64,000 nt of DNA from Verticillium longisporum (taxonomy: Eukaryota > Ascomycota > Sordariomycetes > Glomerellales > Plectosphaerellaceae): positions 1,116,001 to 1,180,000 of the forward strand of contig JAETXT010000014.1 in assembly GCA_019188255.1 (NCBI GenBank), read 5' to 3'. Positions 54,258 through 64,000 of this stretch are shown piece after piece (position 1 is the stretch's first letter; every line of letters begins with the position of its first letter). Both the position numbers and the translations under genes were made by a program. The notes under the pieces were generated by a model. That model was given only the letters and a program-made list of their open reading frames with translations, did not search any database and was not told the DNA's origin.

Positions 54258-57003
54258 ATGGCGCGAACTTCAAGCAGCCGGGTGTCCAAGACAGCCCCTA
54301 GTGCTGCCGCTGAGTACGATGACTACGAGATGACCTCCAGGGCCGAAGCTGCAGCCAGTGGGCGCGAGACAGACAAGAGCGTAGGCCTGACGGCCGCCGG
54401 CTTCCAAGAAAGCTCCGGCCCCGTTGGGGACCTACAGCAGAGTCTCTCGCAATGGGGTGAGTCAAGAGCATTCAAGGGCGACGTGGGTGATGATGATGAG
54501 CAAGCATCCGAACATGAACTTCTCTTAGATCCTGCCCTCCCCGAGGAGTACGACGCGCGACCAGGAGCCCAGCGGGATGGTGTGGCCGACGACGAGCTCG
54601 CCATGGACAAGGAGGACGAGGAGAACTCTACTTATGCCGGAGTCCACTCCGCCGTTCGAAATTACGATGACGACGCACCTTGCAACACCATACGAGCCTG
54701 GACGATCGGCTTGCTACTTGTCGTCCTCGGTGCCTCTATGAACACGTTCTTCTCCCTACGCTCGCCGTCCATTGGCATCAGCCCCCTCGTCGCTCAGATC
54801 ATATCGTGGCCCATCGGACATGGCTGGACCAAAGTCATGCCGACGAGACGCTTTGAGACCTTTGGAATCCGCTGGAGTCTGAACCCGGGTCCCTTCAACC
54901 GAAAGGAGCACTCCATCATCGTTGTGATGGCTAGTGTTTCCTTCTCAGTCGCCTATGCTACGGACATTATACTGGCCCAGCTCGTCTTTTACAAGCAGGA
55001 TTTTGGCCTCACCTTTCAGATGCTGCTAACCATCTCGACGCAATCCCTGGGATACGGCATTGCGGGTATTCTGAGGAAATTTCTCGGTATGGGTTCCTCG
55101 ACTCCCCTTACCCCTTGTACAAGCATCCCGGCTGACGTCGCAGTCTATCCCGCGTCCATGATCTGGCCCGGCGTTTTGGTGTCTGTGACCCTAATGAATG
55201 CCATGTACGATCGCAGCGACAGGCCCGACCCCTCTATCCTCGGCGGGAGAATGCCGCGCTACAAGTGGTTCGCGCTGGTCACTCTGGGGGCTTTCTGCTA
55301 CTACTGGATTCCCGGATACTTTGTCAAGTGCCTAAGTGTTTTTGCGTTTGCTACTTGGATGGCCCCCAGAAACCCCGTTGTGAATCAGCTGTTCGGCGGC
55401 TCGACAGGTCTCTCACTGTTGCCCCTAACATTTGACTGGACGCAGATTTCGGGTTTCGTTGGTTCTCCTCTGATTCCTCCTTGGTAGGTCATGCAGACAC
55501 CTTCGCCGCAGTTGCCGGACATTTTCTGATAGTTTTCAGGGAAGCAATTGCCAACACGATGGTCGGCGTCATCTTCTTCTTCATCACCTTGTGCTCCATC
55601 TTCCACTACACCGGCGTCTGGTACGCGCAATACCTGCCCATGAGCGACTCGGGCACCTACGACAACACCGGGCAACGGTACAACACGAGCCGCATCCTCA
55701 GGCCCGACATGACGCTGGACGAGGAGGCCTACAAGAACTATTCGCCTCTGTTCATCAGCACAACGTTTGCCATGTCGTACGGCCTGTCGTTCGCCGCCAT
55801 CTCATCTCTTATCGTGTACACATACCTGCATAACGGAAAGCAGATCTGGCAGCAGTACCAAAACAGCGCCAAGGAGAAGCCTGATGTTCACATGAGACTC
55901 ATGAGGAAGTATAAGGAGGCTCCAAGCTGGTGGTATTGGTCTCTCTTCGCCGTCGTAAGTACACAAACACCTAGCTAGGTACGGGGGGGGAACTCCAAAG
56001 TTGACGAATATGCAGATGCTTGGTCTAGGGTTTGTGGCCGTTCTAGGATACCCTACCATGATGACCTGGTGGGCTTTCCTGCTGTCCGTGGCCATTTCCT
56101 TCTTCTTCTCAGTGCCGATCGGCATCATTCAGGCAGTCACGAACCACCAGATCGGCCTCAACGTCATGACCGAGTTTGTGTACGGATATATGCAGCCCGG
56201 CCGGCCGCTGGCGTTGATGATGTAAGATGGCCTCCTCATCCGTCGTGCGAGGCATCACTCTGACAACAGTACAGTTTCAAGACGTTTGGCTACATCACCA
56301 TGTCTCGCGCGCTCAGCTTCGTAGCCGATCTCAAGTTTGGCCACTACATGAAGATCCCCCGCGCACCATGTTCTGGGCCCAGGTTGTGTCGACGACAGTC
56401 TCGTGCGTCATCCAGATCTTCGTCCTCAACGGCGCGCTTCAGCGCGTGGAGGGCGTCTGCACCCCGGAGCAGGTGGACCGCTTCACATGCCCCGGCGCGC
56501 GAGTATTCTTCGCAGCGTCGGTCATCTGGGGTCTCCTGGGCCCGGCGCGCATGTTCTCCCCCGGCCAGATTTATTCGGGCCTCTTCATCTTCTTCGGCGT
56601 CGGCGCTGTGGTGCCCATTGTCATCTACTTTGCGGCGAAGCGCTGGCCCAAGTCGCCCTTCAGCTTCCTCATGGCGCCGCTCATCTTTGGCGGTGCCGGC
56701 AGCATCCCGCCAGCGACGCCGCTGAACTATCTCAGCTGGGGCATCGTGGGGATGACTTTCAACTACTGGATTCGCAAGCGCCACTTTGGATGGTGGTCGC
56801 GGCTGAACTTTCTGACATCGTCGGGTCTAGACCTCGGTCTGGCGCTCGCGACGCTCGTCATCTTCTTCGCGCTATCGATGCATAAGATTGAGCCGCCCAA
56901 GTGGTGGGGCAACACTGTGTACAAGGAGACGATGGACTTTAAGAATGAGGCCATTCAGGCTTTCGTAGGTGAGGGGGAGACGTTTGGTCCGCGCTCGTGG
57001 TGA
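54258..57003 (+). CDS. oligopeptide transporter, OPT family, with one frame break
   Basis: Exons 54258-55086, 55144-55483, 55540-55954, 56016-56221 and 56275-57003 give about 839 residues. After an acidic cytosolic N-terminus (about 140 residues) come 12-16 membrane segments. OPT signatures are SLNPGPFNRKEHSIIVVMAS, GYMQPGRPLALMI and FKTFGYITMSRALSF, and AIQAFVGEGETFGPRSW lies at the end. OPT proteins move small peptides, glutathione or metal chelates with protons across the plasma membrane. In the last exon the frame breaks after HYMKIP at the C5 run 56356-56360; PRTMFWAQVVSTTVSC continues in the frame that one extra C would give. With that base the total is exactly divisible by three. All introns are GT-AG and in phase. 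Confidence 0.9.
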
Positions 57004-59147
57004 GTGGGGGAGCCCCCCGGCAGCATGATGCACGAGGGAGGAGGCTGCAGCGAGGTGGAGCATCTGCAAATAATTCTTCATTCAAGGGTGCCGGGGATGC
57101 GTGGGAGGGTCTTCCGGAGGCGCGTGGATGCGGTCCAGAAGTTGAAATGTACGTATTCTGCCTGTTCGTCAGACCCACGTTTGAATGGGATGTCCTTGGC
57201 AGAGCAAGGCAGTTGAAAGCGCGCCAAACATGAACATGCAGGGTGATCTGATAGTAACCTCTTCCCCCCTTTTTCACCCCTGGCCAAGCGTCCTCAGCCT
57301 TCGTGTTGCTCGGACGCCAAGCAGCGTCGCATCTCGCTGGGTCGTTCAGCGCCATTTCTTCCATGGGTGAGCATGTGGTAAGAGAAGACTCGAAGAACAG
57401 GCTCCCTGCGCAAAGCACTGCCTCTGTCGTGGGCCACATGAAACTCTCCCATAGTGCATGTTTGCGTGGTAAGGTATCGCGCCCTTTTTTTTCTTCCCTT
57501 CATGTTCCGTTTTCCTCCTCTGCCTCGATTCCACCCGTTCATCGCAAACACTGTCAAAGATTGCCTGCGCTTGTCCGCATATTGCACATCCCACAACCTT
57601 TCTCCACACATGCTGTCATCCTTTCTCTCCAGGAAGATGTATCCCTCACGCCATACTCACGCACCTGCCAGCCCAATGTAAGAGACAATTCCTTTCAGTG
57701 CCATGCAGACGCGCATCAGCAAGACTGTGCATTGCGTCTCTTCAGCTCTCTGAGGACATGGTGGTCAGCAATAAGAAGTAAGCTGCAATAACCGACTGCA
57801 TGTCCGAGGCCGGTCTGTGCCTCTGTTGTTCCTTTTCCTCAGCCCGCTCTCTCTCTCACCTCTCCACCCCCCTACATGTACTCGCTCTTCAGCGACGACG
57901 ACGACGCGTATGGTGGAGAGAGAGGAGGGTGCGGGGCGGCCCTGCCGGACCGGGTTGCTGGTAAGAAGCGGCATGGCCTGTGTAGCTGTCACTCTCCTTT
58001 TTTCTTCTTTTTTTTTCTTCTTCTTCTTCATTCATTCTCCTGCATACATCTGCATCATGACAGGTGAGTGAGATCATGCTGGACCAAACAAGCGACGTGC
58101 AGATTGTTGTGGTTGTTGTGGTGGCTGTTGTGGTGGTGGGGGTTTCTTTTGCCCTGGGACAAGACATGTCGAAAAGCGACATGTCGAAATCTGCAGCCGG
58201 ACCCAGATCCCGTGTAGCAACCCTGCCACGCTCCATCCCACTTGGCGATGCTCGGCAATGGAGTTCTGACGACGTCTCTTGTCCTGGCCTGTTCCCCGGC
58301 AGGCTGTGGACACTCATCATGTGTTTCTTTGCCTAAGAGAGGAGAGGGAAGGCTTGTCAGCTGCGCGGGGCCGATATTGTCAAGGGAATGACCGGGTTGC
58401 GGCAGATTAGCGGGAATGGAGGGAGGACCATAATGATCAGGAGGAGTAGAAGTAGGAGGAGTAGGTGGATGTATTGCATCAGGGGGCGATGAAAGGCCAC
58501 CTGTGACGCCGGGCTAGGCGAAGTGATTATAAAGTCAGAAAAACGAACCGTCTAGAGTCGTCATCATCGCCGGGAAGACAAATGATTTCTTTTTGAGCAA
58601 TCCTCCAGCAAAACTGCTTACAAGCACGGTGTTTTGCAACCCTGAGGATTCAGTTAGCTTTCCAAGGTCAAGTCGAGGTTCAGATCGCTCAGCTACTTGA
58701 TCTTCCCCAGGCTCGCTCGCACTCCATCCTGACATCTAGAACACGAGAGACCTCGTCCAGCAATCCACCGCTCGCTGCTTCTGCCCCTTCTCGAGGCTTT
58801 TCCTGGAAGGAAACGCCATCATCATCACCATCACCGCCATGGTACCTCCAACCCTCGAACAGCGGTCGAACCTCAGCCTCAACAGGAGCACCTGTTCGGC
58901 TCCTCCTCACCAGACCCAATGCGGCCCCTCTTTTAAGTTGGCGCCGCCCGAGTCAGCCGCTCAACCTCGATTCACGACACTGAGACAACATCCCCCAAAG
59001 CATCACCAACCCTCTAAGCATCACTATCCCCCTAAGCATTCCCATCCTGCTCCGACAAGACGACACGCTGTTCGTGCCGACGAGAAACACCACGAGTCCG
59101 TCATCGTGGCCGCCGGCGGGGAGAAGAAGACGACCACCACCACCACC
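57004..59147. promoter_or_regulatory. 2.1 kb upstream of the dioxygenase gene
   Basis: Holds the OPT 3' UTR and the dioxygenase promoter. Open frames are short and overlapping; a stretch of TTC/CTT repeats (58009-58040) and a GTGGTTGTTGTGGTGG tract (58108-58140) are simple sequence. The open frame of the dioxygenase extends upstream to an ATG at 58839, but that part is His/Pro/Lys low complexity (KHHQPSKHHYPPKH) and unlike the family. Confidence 0.45.
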
Positions 59148-60271
59148 ATGCCCAGGGAAACAGAAAGGGACGGGGATAGATCCGAGAAGTCGGCCCCGAA
59201 TCCCGCCGCTTCCGGAAGATTCGGCTCGGCTCTCGACCTCGACTTCACAGCACGTGTCATCGCCGCCACCGGCCGAAATGCTAACCCCCGCCTGGCCGAG
59301 ATCATGCCCGCCCTCCTCCGTCACCTGCATGACTTTGCTCGTGAGGTCGAGCTCACCGCCGATGAGTGGATGGCCGGTATCCAACTCGTATGTTCTGCCC
59401 CGTCCAGCCTAGTCCAGTCCCTCTGTTCCAGGCCAGACACCCGACATATCGCCATACTGACACCGTCGCAGCTCAATGAGGCCGGCCAGATGAGCAACGA
59501 CTCGCGCAACGAGACGCAACTCGTCTGCGACGTTCTCGGCCTCGAGTCCCTCGTCGACGAGATCACCTCGATCAAGCAAGGCCCAAGGCCCTCCTCTCCG
59601 CTCCAGACGCAGCCGCCGACCTCTGATGCCAGAGGTGGTCCGAAATGCACACCCAAGAAGACTCCAACGGCCCCGGCCCCCGCAACCTCGACACCGTCCG
59701 CCATCCTCGGTCCCTTCTACCGCACCGCGGCCCCCGTCCTCCCGGCCAACGCCTCCATCATCCACCCCTCTCTCCTAACAGACCCCTGCTACGCCTCCCG
59801 CCTGACACACCTCACCGGCCGCGTCCTGACCCCGGCGGGCACGCCCCTGGCCAACGCGACCCTCGACGTCTGGCACGCCGCCCCCAACGGCCAGTACGAG
59901 CAGCAGGACCCGGCCCAGCCCGAGATGCACCTCCGCGCCCGCCTCCCCACCGACCCCGACGGCCGCTTCGCCCTCTACTGCCTCCGCCCCCGCCCTACCC
60001 TGTCCCCGACGACGGGCCCGCCGGCCGTCTGCTCGGCCTGCTCGACCGCCACCCCTTCCGCCCGGCCCACATACACTTCATCGTCTCGTGTTCCGGCCGC
60101 CGCACGCTGACGACCCAGCTCTTTGATGCCGAGGACCCCCACCTCGAGGACGACACCGTCTTCGCCGTCAAGGAGGACCTCATTGCCGTGTTCCGGCCGG
60201 CCGAGGAAACGGATCCAATGGGGGCCAGATGGCATGTCGACTTTGATTTTGTCCTGGCCGAGGCGGCTTGA
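59148..60271 (+). CDS. intradiol ring-cleavage dioxygenase (catechol 1,2-dioxygenase type), with one frame break
   Basis: Exons 59148-59387 and 59472-60271; the intron has donor GTATGT, branch ACTGAC and acceptor GTCGCAG, and joins GIQL to LNEAGQMSNDSRNETQLVCD, a family block. Order: N-terminal helical dimer domain (GRNANPRLAEIMPALLRHLH; ADEWMAGIQ), then the catalytic beta-sandwich: AILGPFYR with the first ligand region, DVWHAAPNGQYEQQDP, DGRFALYCLRP, then YPVPDDGPAGRLL and RPAHIHFIVS carrying the last Tyr and both His iron ligands. The frame breaks between CLRPRP and YPVPDDGP, at the C runs 59987-59995, as if one C were missing. Such enzymes cleave catechol or hydroxyquinol to muconates in aromatic breakdown. 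A Pro/Lys-rich insert (about 40 residues) precedes AILGPF. It is convergent with the zinc-cluster gene. Confidence 0.87.
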
Positions 60272-60962
60272 TGCTTCCCTGCTCTGATCCTCTTCCTCTC
60301 CTTCTTCCTTCTTCTCCTTCTCCTTCTTCCTTCTTCTCCTTCTCCTTCTTCATCTTCTCATCCAAATGGGCGGCATGCTTTTGGGCATTTTTAGACAAGA
60401 GGTGCATCGTTCATGGACTCGGTAGAGTGGCAAGCGATGCAGGGTCAGGCCTCTTTCCTGTAGGGAAAAGTAGCAGATAGAACGAGCCGTATCAAAAACG
60501 AGTGCCTAGCTTCATTATCTTCGGCCCCCGAGTCTCACCCTGCGAATATGCATCACATGTACGGCTCACATGTGGGCACTTGAATCAGGGCCGGAAAATG
60601 AGCACACACCCTCGTATTTGCTATTGCTTTGTCCTGTGGGGGAGACGCACGGGTGCCTGATCGGTGGCCTAGTGTGATGGATGCACATGGCTGTGACTGA
60701 ATTGCGATGAAGCAAATGTCTGTTCTCGATTGCTCATCAGCTTGGGTATCCTTTTCTTCTCTCCCTGATCTTTCCTGTTCATCTTTTCGACATCCGTAAC
60801 TCCTCCCCTAACCTGCCAAGCCCGCCCATGACCATGCAAATTCCCATTACGCAGGAAACTCTTCAAGAACAATAATTCCCTTTCCTGCCCTGTTATCCAG
60901 TTTTCCCAAGCCATTGGTAAGCTGAAAGTCTCTCTCACCTGCGTGGTCTACAGCTCCAAACA
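60272..60962. other. convergent 3' region with CTT/CTC repeat
   Basis: Between the dioxygenase stop and the stop of the regulator. A CTTCTCCTTCTCCTT-type repeat occupies about 60296-60355. Nothing else is recognised. Confidence 0.6.
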
Positions 60963-63647
60963 TCAAAACTCAGCGGGTGAGAATAACGAAGACGACGAGG
61001 GGATACTGTGGCCAGTAGGCATCGCATCCCCGTTAGAAGCAATCCCACCGGCACCGTATCGGCCGTATGCCGATGCGAATTTGTCGTTCGGTATATGTCC
61101 TGGACCAGTTCCTCTCTCGCTCTGAGCCGCCGTTCTGGCTTCTCCGGGTCCCATTGGCCTTGTCGATGTTGATGGACCACCATTCGTTGCCACCGCGGGC
61201 ACTGCCGAAGTCGGTGCTGGCGTCCAAGGCCCCCATAGGTTGTCAAAGTCCAACTCGTTATCAGCCGTGTCCGTATCCCGTCCCCCACTGCTGACGGCTC
61301 CACTACTCGCCGGCGATACACCCGCAATTCCGTATGAGGGGTGCGGTGTGCTTTCCATCTTCATCGCAAGCGGCGCCGGTGGTGCCGCCATTGCTCTGTT
61401 CGCAGAAGTTACTGCAGACACCGGCGAGACGAACGAACGTCTTCGAGATCCTTTGCTGGGCGTGAAGATGCCAACCATGGGGTCAACGCCGCCGGCAAGG
61501 GGGACAGGGCCAGGTAGAGCAGGCGTATCCATGTCTTGCTCCCGAACATGTGCGACAGCCGCCTTGAACGAGTTGAGAATATAGAGCAGTCGATTAGCCT
61601 GGGGGTCAGACTTTGCGCAATACTGCATAATGGTGATCGAGTTATTGATCAACAACTCGTACGAGGGGTTTGCATAGACTGAGCCGAATTCATTGCTCAG
61701 TACGATAAGACTGGCAGCAAAGAGGAAGTACCTAGCGACAACACGATTAGTAATTGGTGGAGACGGAAAGCGGTGCTACTTACAAGACAAACGGGTTTCG
61801 CTGCGGCAGGTACTTGCTTTCATATGCCTGCTGTACCAGGTCGATGGTGTGGGTGGATGCAGCGAAGCAAGCCTCACAGTACTTGGACATGCGGTTGACC
61901 CATCGAGGAACCGGCAGCTTTACTCCACTGCGTTCGTTGAGGACTTTGCTGAGTTGACAAATGAAAAACGGCCTCGTCAGAAAAAGTATCGAGGGGGGGT
62001 AGAGAAGGTTCACGGGGAGGGCGGCCATGCCCTGTGCTGCGTGCCAGGGTCTTGTCCGCACCTTGGTGCAGTGAAGGTCGGGATGTAGGGAGGAGCTCCA
62101 CGTCTGGCATTGCTCCGCGATTTCATGTGCTAGTCGTAATGATATTCGTCTTCGGGCGTAGATCTTCTTCAGAATTTGGCCAATGACTTGACAGCTTCGG
62201 ACGGCTGCGTCGAGACCGCTGGAGGTATCGGAGACTAGTGTCAGCTCACCCAAAGCGTTCTTCTCGAAGACCATCAAAGCGTCCTCTGAACATTCGTCTT
62301 CAGCAATGGCGGCTGGGCGTCCCAAAGAGGCTGCCAAAAACCTGTCGAGGACAAAAGGCTTCGCCATAGGTTTCGTCTCAACCTCACATCCTCGCTCGTA
62401 AAAATGGAATGGTTCTCTTGCACCCTGTGTAGACCAAGAGAAAATGCAGACCGCACTGCCATGCCTGTCCTTTTGTTAGTCAAAGACTCTATAGCATAGC
62501 ATGTGCCAAAATACCAAAATAGGCATATGCCGCATTGCGCTTCGAAACAGCGAGCATATAGACAGCCATCAGGGACAACGCCTGGACAGACCAAAAGTCG
62601 GCGTCCTCAAAACCAGAGACAGGATCTGCAAGAGATTTGGCGCTGCGAAAGAACATCTCCGCTCGGTTGAATTGATCTGTCCGAAGCTTCTTGAAAACCG
62701 CATCTTCTCGAGTTGATGGCAACGGCGTCCCGAGAACAGTGCCAATCGCGAACGTCAAGTAAAGCAGACAGAGAAAAGACGACTGTGCGGAAAGAGGATC
62801 GGAATAACAGGCCCCCACGGAAGCCTCAAATGCCGAGCGGTTGAAAATCTCAATCAAACCATGCGTCTGAGAAAATCAGTCGGATGTGGCGAAAAATATT
62901 GATCAACGCCGAAGCCGAGCACGACGCGATCACCAGGCAAGATGGAGCATCACTCACATTGGTGAAGAAAGAGGCAACTAGAATGTTCGCGGTTTCTTGA
63001 TCAGGCAGGACGTGGGATGGTCGCACATTCGCTGGCATGCTGATGGTCGGCTCCATGATTTTGTGTCGGCTTGGATCCAATGTGAACGCATTGGGACCTG
63101 TCCTTGTCTCAACAATCATGCGAATGAGCTGCAGATAAGCCAACGAGGCAGAGTCTCCGACATAGACTATGGTTCACCAGGTCAGCCCGTCCATGCACTA
63201 AGATTGGTACTGGGACTTCTTACGTAGCCTTCCAGTTGGGTCCTGTAGCATTCTCGTGGACTGAAGAAGGGACGTCTCTTCGTCTGGCCCAGAAACCGTG
63301 CTGTTTCTAGAGTGGTTTTCGTACTCATGGTCTGGCGCCAGAAGCTCATTGTCTGGCTCAGTGGATGTGCTGGGATTAGTGTCAACCCTGGGACGTCCCA
63401 CGATGCTCCCGTGTCGACTAGGATCGTTGCTCCAGGGCGCATACACCGTGGTGGGACTATGGTGATCTGGCAAATTGATATCTGGTGAATCAGTCCTCAC
63501 CGGTGAACTATCGTCAACACGGCGTCGCTTGGCTGGCGTGGCGGACGGGAGCGGGGAGAGCTGATCTAGATCGCTATTGGGTGCTTTTATGTAGGTACAA
63601 TCCAGGCTACGTTTGCTGCAAGTATTGCAGGGCTGTATGCCGTTGCA
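60963..63647 (-). CDS. fungal zinc-cluster transcription factor (5' end unresolved, one frame break)
   Basis: Exons 63647-63224, 63166-62958, 62866-62515, 62464-61784 and 61731-60963 are in phase. The first visible exon starts inside a Zn2Cys6 cluster: CNGIQPCNTCSKRSLDCTY supplies four of six Cys; the first two should be on an exon upstream that I could not find in the remaining 350 nt. A basic linker (PAKRRRVDD) and the fungal_trans domain follow: LYVGDSASLAYLQLIRMIVE, FFTNTHGLIEIFNRSAFEAS, GMAVRSAFSLGLHR, RRNLWRSL and FVLDRFLAASLGRPAAIAED. Between the last two the frame breaks at the T4 run (plus-strand A-run 62353-62356), as if one T were missing. The C-terminal 200 residues are Pro/Ser/Ala-rich. 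Convergent with the dioxygenase gene; control of that gene is possible but only inferred from position. Confidence 0.85.
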
Positions 63648-64000
63648 CTTTCCGTTTATGTTAGCAACCAAGAACATTCAACGAGACGCCGAGCGGGGGT
63701 ATTTTTGGATATCAAGATGGTCAATTTTGATGCGTGAAGCAAATGAGCGTTCATCGTCGTCAAGCTGGTGCCTTTGTCTGTCCCTGGGATGGGCGGGGGG
63801 AGGTGCCATATGCGAATGGTAAAGGCCAGACGCACGCAGCAGCAGATGTGCACAACAGTCGACGGTGACACTTGAGCCTTCCGTCGCTGTGAGACTTTGT
63901 GTGGCGCTACAGCGCCTCGGAACGGCTGGCGACCAAGTCGAGATCACCAGAAGAGAGCTCTTCCGACGCCAGAGTTGGGTGAGACAGCGCCATATCAGCC
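63648..64000 (-). other. probable 5' part of the transcription factor gene, structure unclear
   Basis: A branch-like GCTAAC and an AAAG acceptor just before the TGC codon at 63647 suggest an intron here. A minus-strand ATG at 63993 opens 28 codons (MALSHPTLASEELSSGDLDL) and stops at a TAG, after which the same frame reads RHTKSHSDGRLKCHRRLLC. No CxxC with basic residues fitting the first half of the zinc cluster was found, so the true first exon may be damaged or lie beyond the window. Confidence 0.35.

Noticed and set aside
58839..59147. Upstream start of the dioxygenase at 58839
   Set aside because: The extra 103 residues are His/Pro/Lys low complexity, unlike any intradiol enzyme, and the Met at 59148 matches the usual short N-terminus.
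63907..63993. C2H2 finger with an in-frame stop at the window edge
   Set aside because: RHTKSH resembles the His half of a C2H2 finger, but no CxxC lies at the required distance, so I do not call a finger.

Overview
The window is nuclear DNA of a filamentous ascomycete, most likely a Sordariomycete of the Hypocreales. It is GC-rich, genes lie on both strands and are cut by short GT-AG introns (about 50-110 nt) with CTRAC-like branch sites, and most genes are single-copy eukaryotic housekeeping genes in the form seen in this class (Fyv10/Gid9, Caf1, complex I B12, eIF6, NRDE-2, CLC exchanger, GABA transaminase, Set2, Bmt5, Aos1, Cbp3, Cem1, OPT transporter, intradiol dioxygenase, zinc-cluster regulator). 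I saw no tRNA, rRNA, CRISPR array, virus or intact transposon. Exon coordinates were assigned by hand from splice signals and reading frame.

Layout. 1-6.6 kb: the 3' end of a GID ubiquitin-ligase subunit, the Caf1 deadenylase, a complex I subunit divergent from it, and an unknown coiled-coil protein. 8.6-13.7 kb: eIF6 and NRDE-2, both on the minus strand. 15-20.7 kb: a CLC Cl-/H+ exchanger and mitochondrial GABA transaminase. 20.8-27.1 kb: an accessory-looking island with two tandem paralogous HNH-nuclease-domain genes, duplicated flanks, a minisatellite and diverged repeats. 27.5-28.6 kb: an AT-hook protein. 28.6-33.6 kb: almost 5 kb with no gene I can support. 33.6-46.6 kb: Set2, Bmt5, a large unknown nuclear protein and Aos1. 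48-57 kb: an unknown conserved protein, Cbp3, Cem1 and an OPT transporter. 59-63.6 kb: an intradiol dioxygenase convergent with a zinc-cluster/fungal_trans regulator.

The main surprises are broken or recoded frames. Set2 carries an in-frame UAG inside its SET region, although the conserved protein continues in the same frame on both sides. Both HNH paralogs end in UAG at the same aligned place, and the frame stays open beyond it (220 codons with internal repeats in one, 72 in the other). An unknown gene near 48 kb has an in-frame UGA after a plausible N-terminus. Such codons could be nonsense changes, read-through sites, or targets of the A-to-I mRNA editing known from sexual-stage Sordariomycetes. 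Separately, GABA transaminase (two sites), the OPT transporter, the dioxygenase, the regulator and probably the AT-hook gene change frame at short C or T runs, nearly always as if one base were missing. That pattern looks more like homopolymer consensus error than biology and should be settled first.

Functionally the set is mostly housekeeping: mRNA turnover and nuclear RNA surveillance (Caf1, NRDE-2), ribosome maturation (eIF6, Bmt5), chromatin (Set2, the AT-hook protein), SUMO and ubiquitin pathways (Aos1, Fyv10), mitochondrial biogenesis (B12, Cbp3, Cem1) and nutrient use (GABA transaminase, OPT, dioxygenase with a neighbouring regulator).
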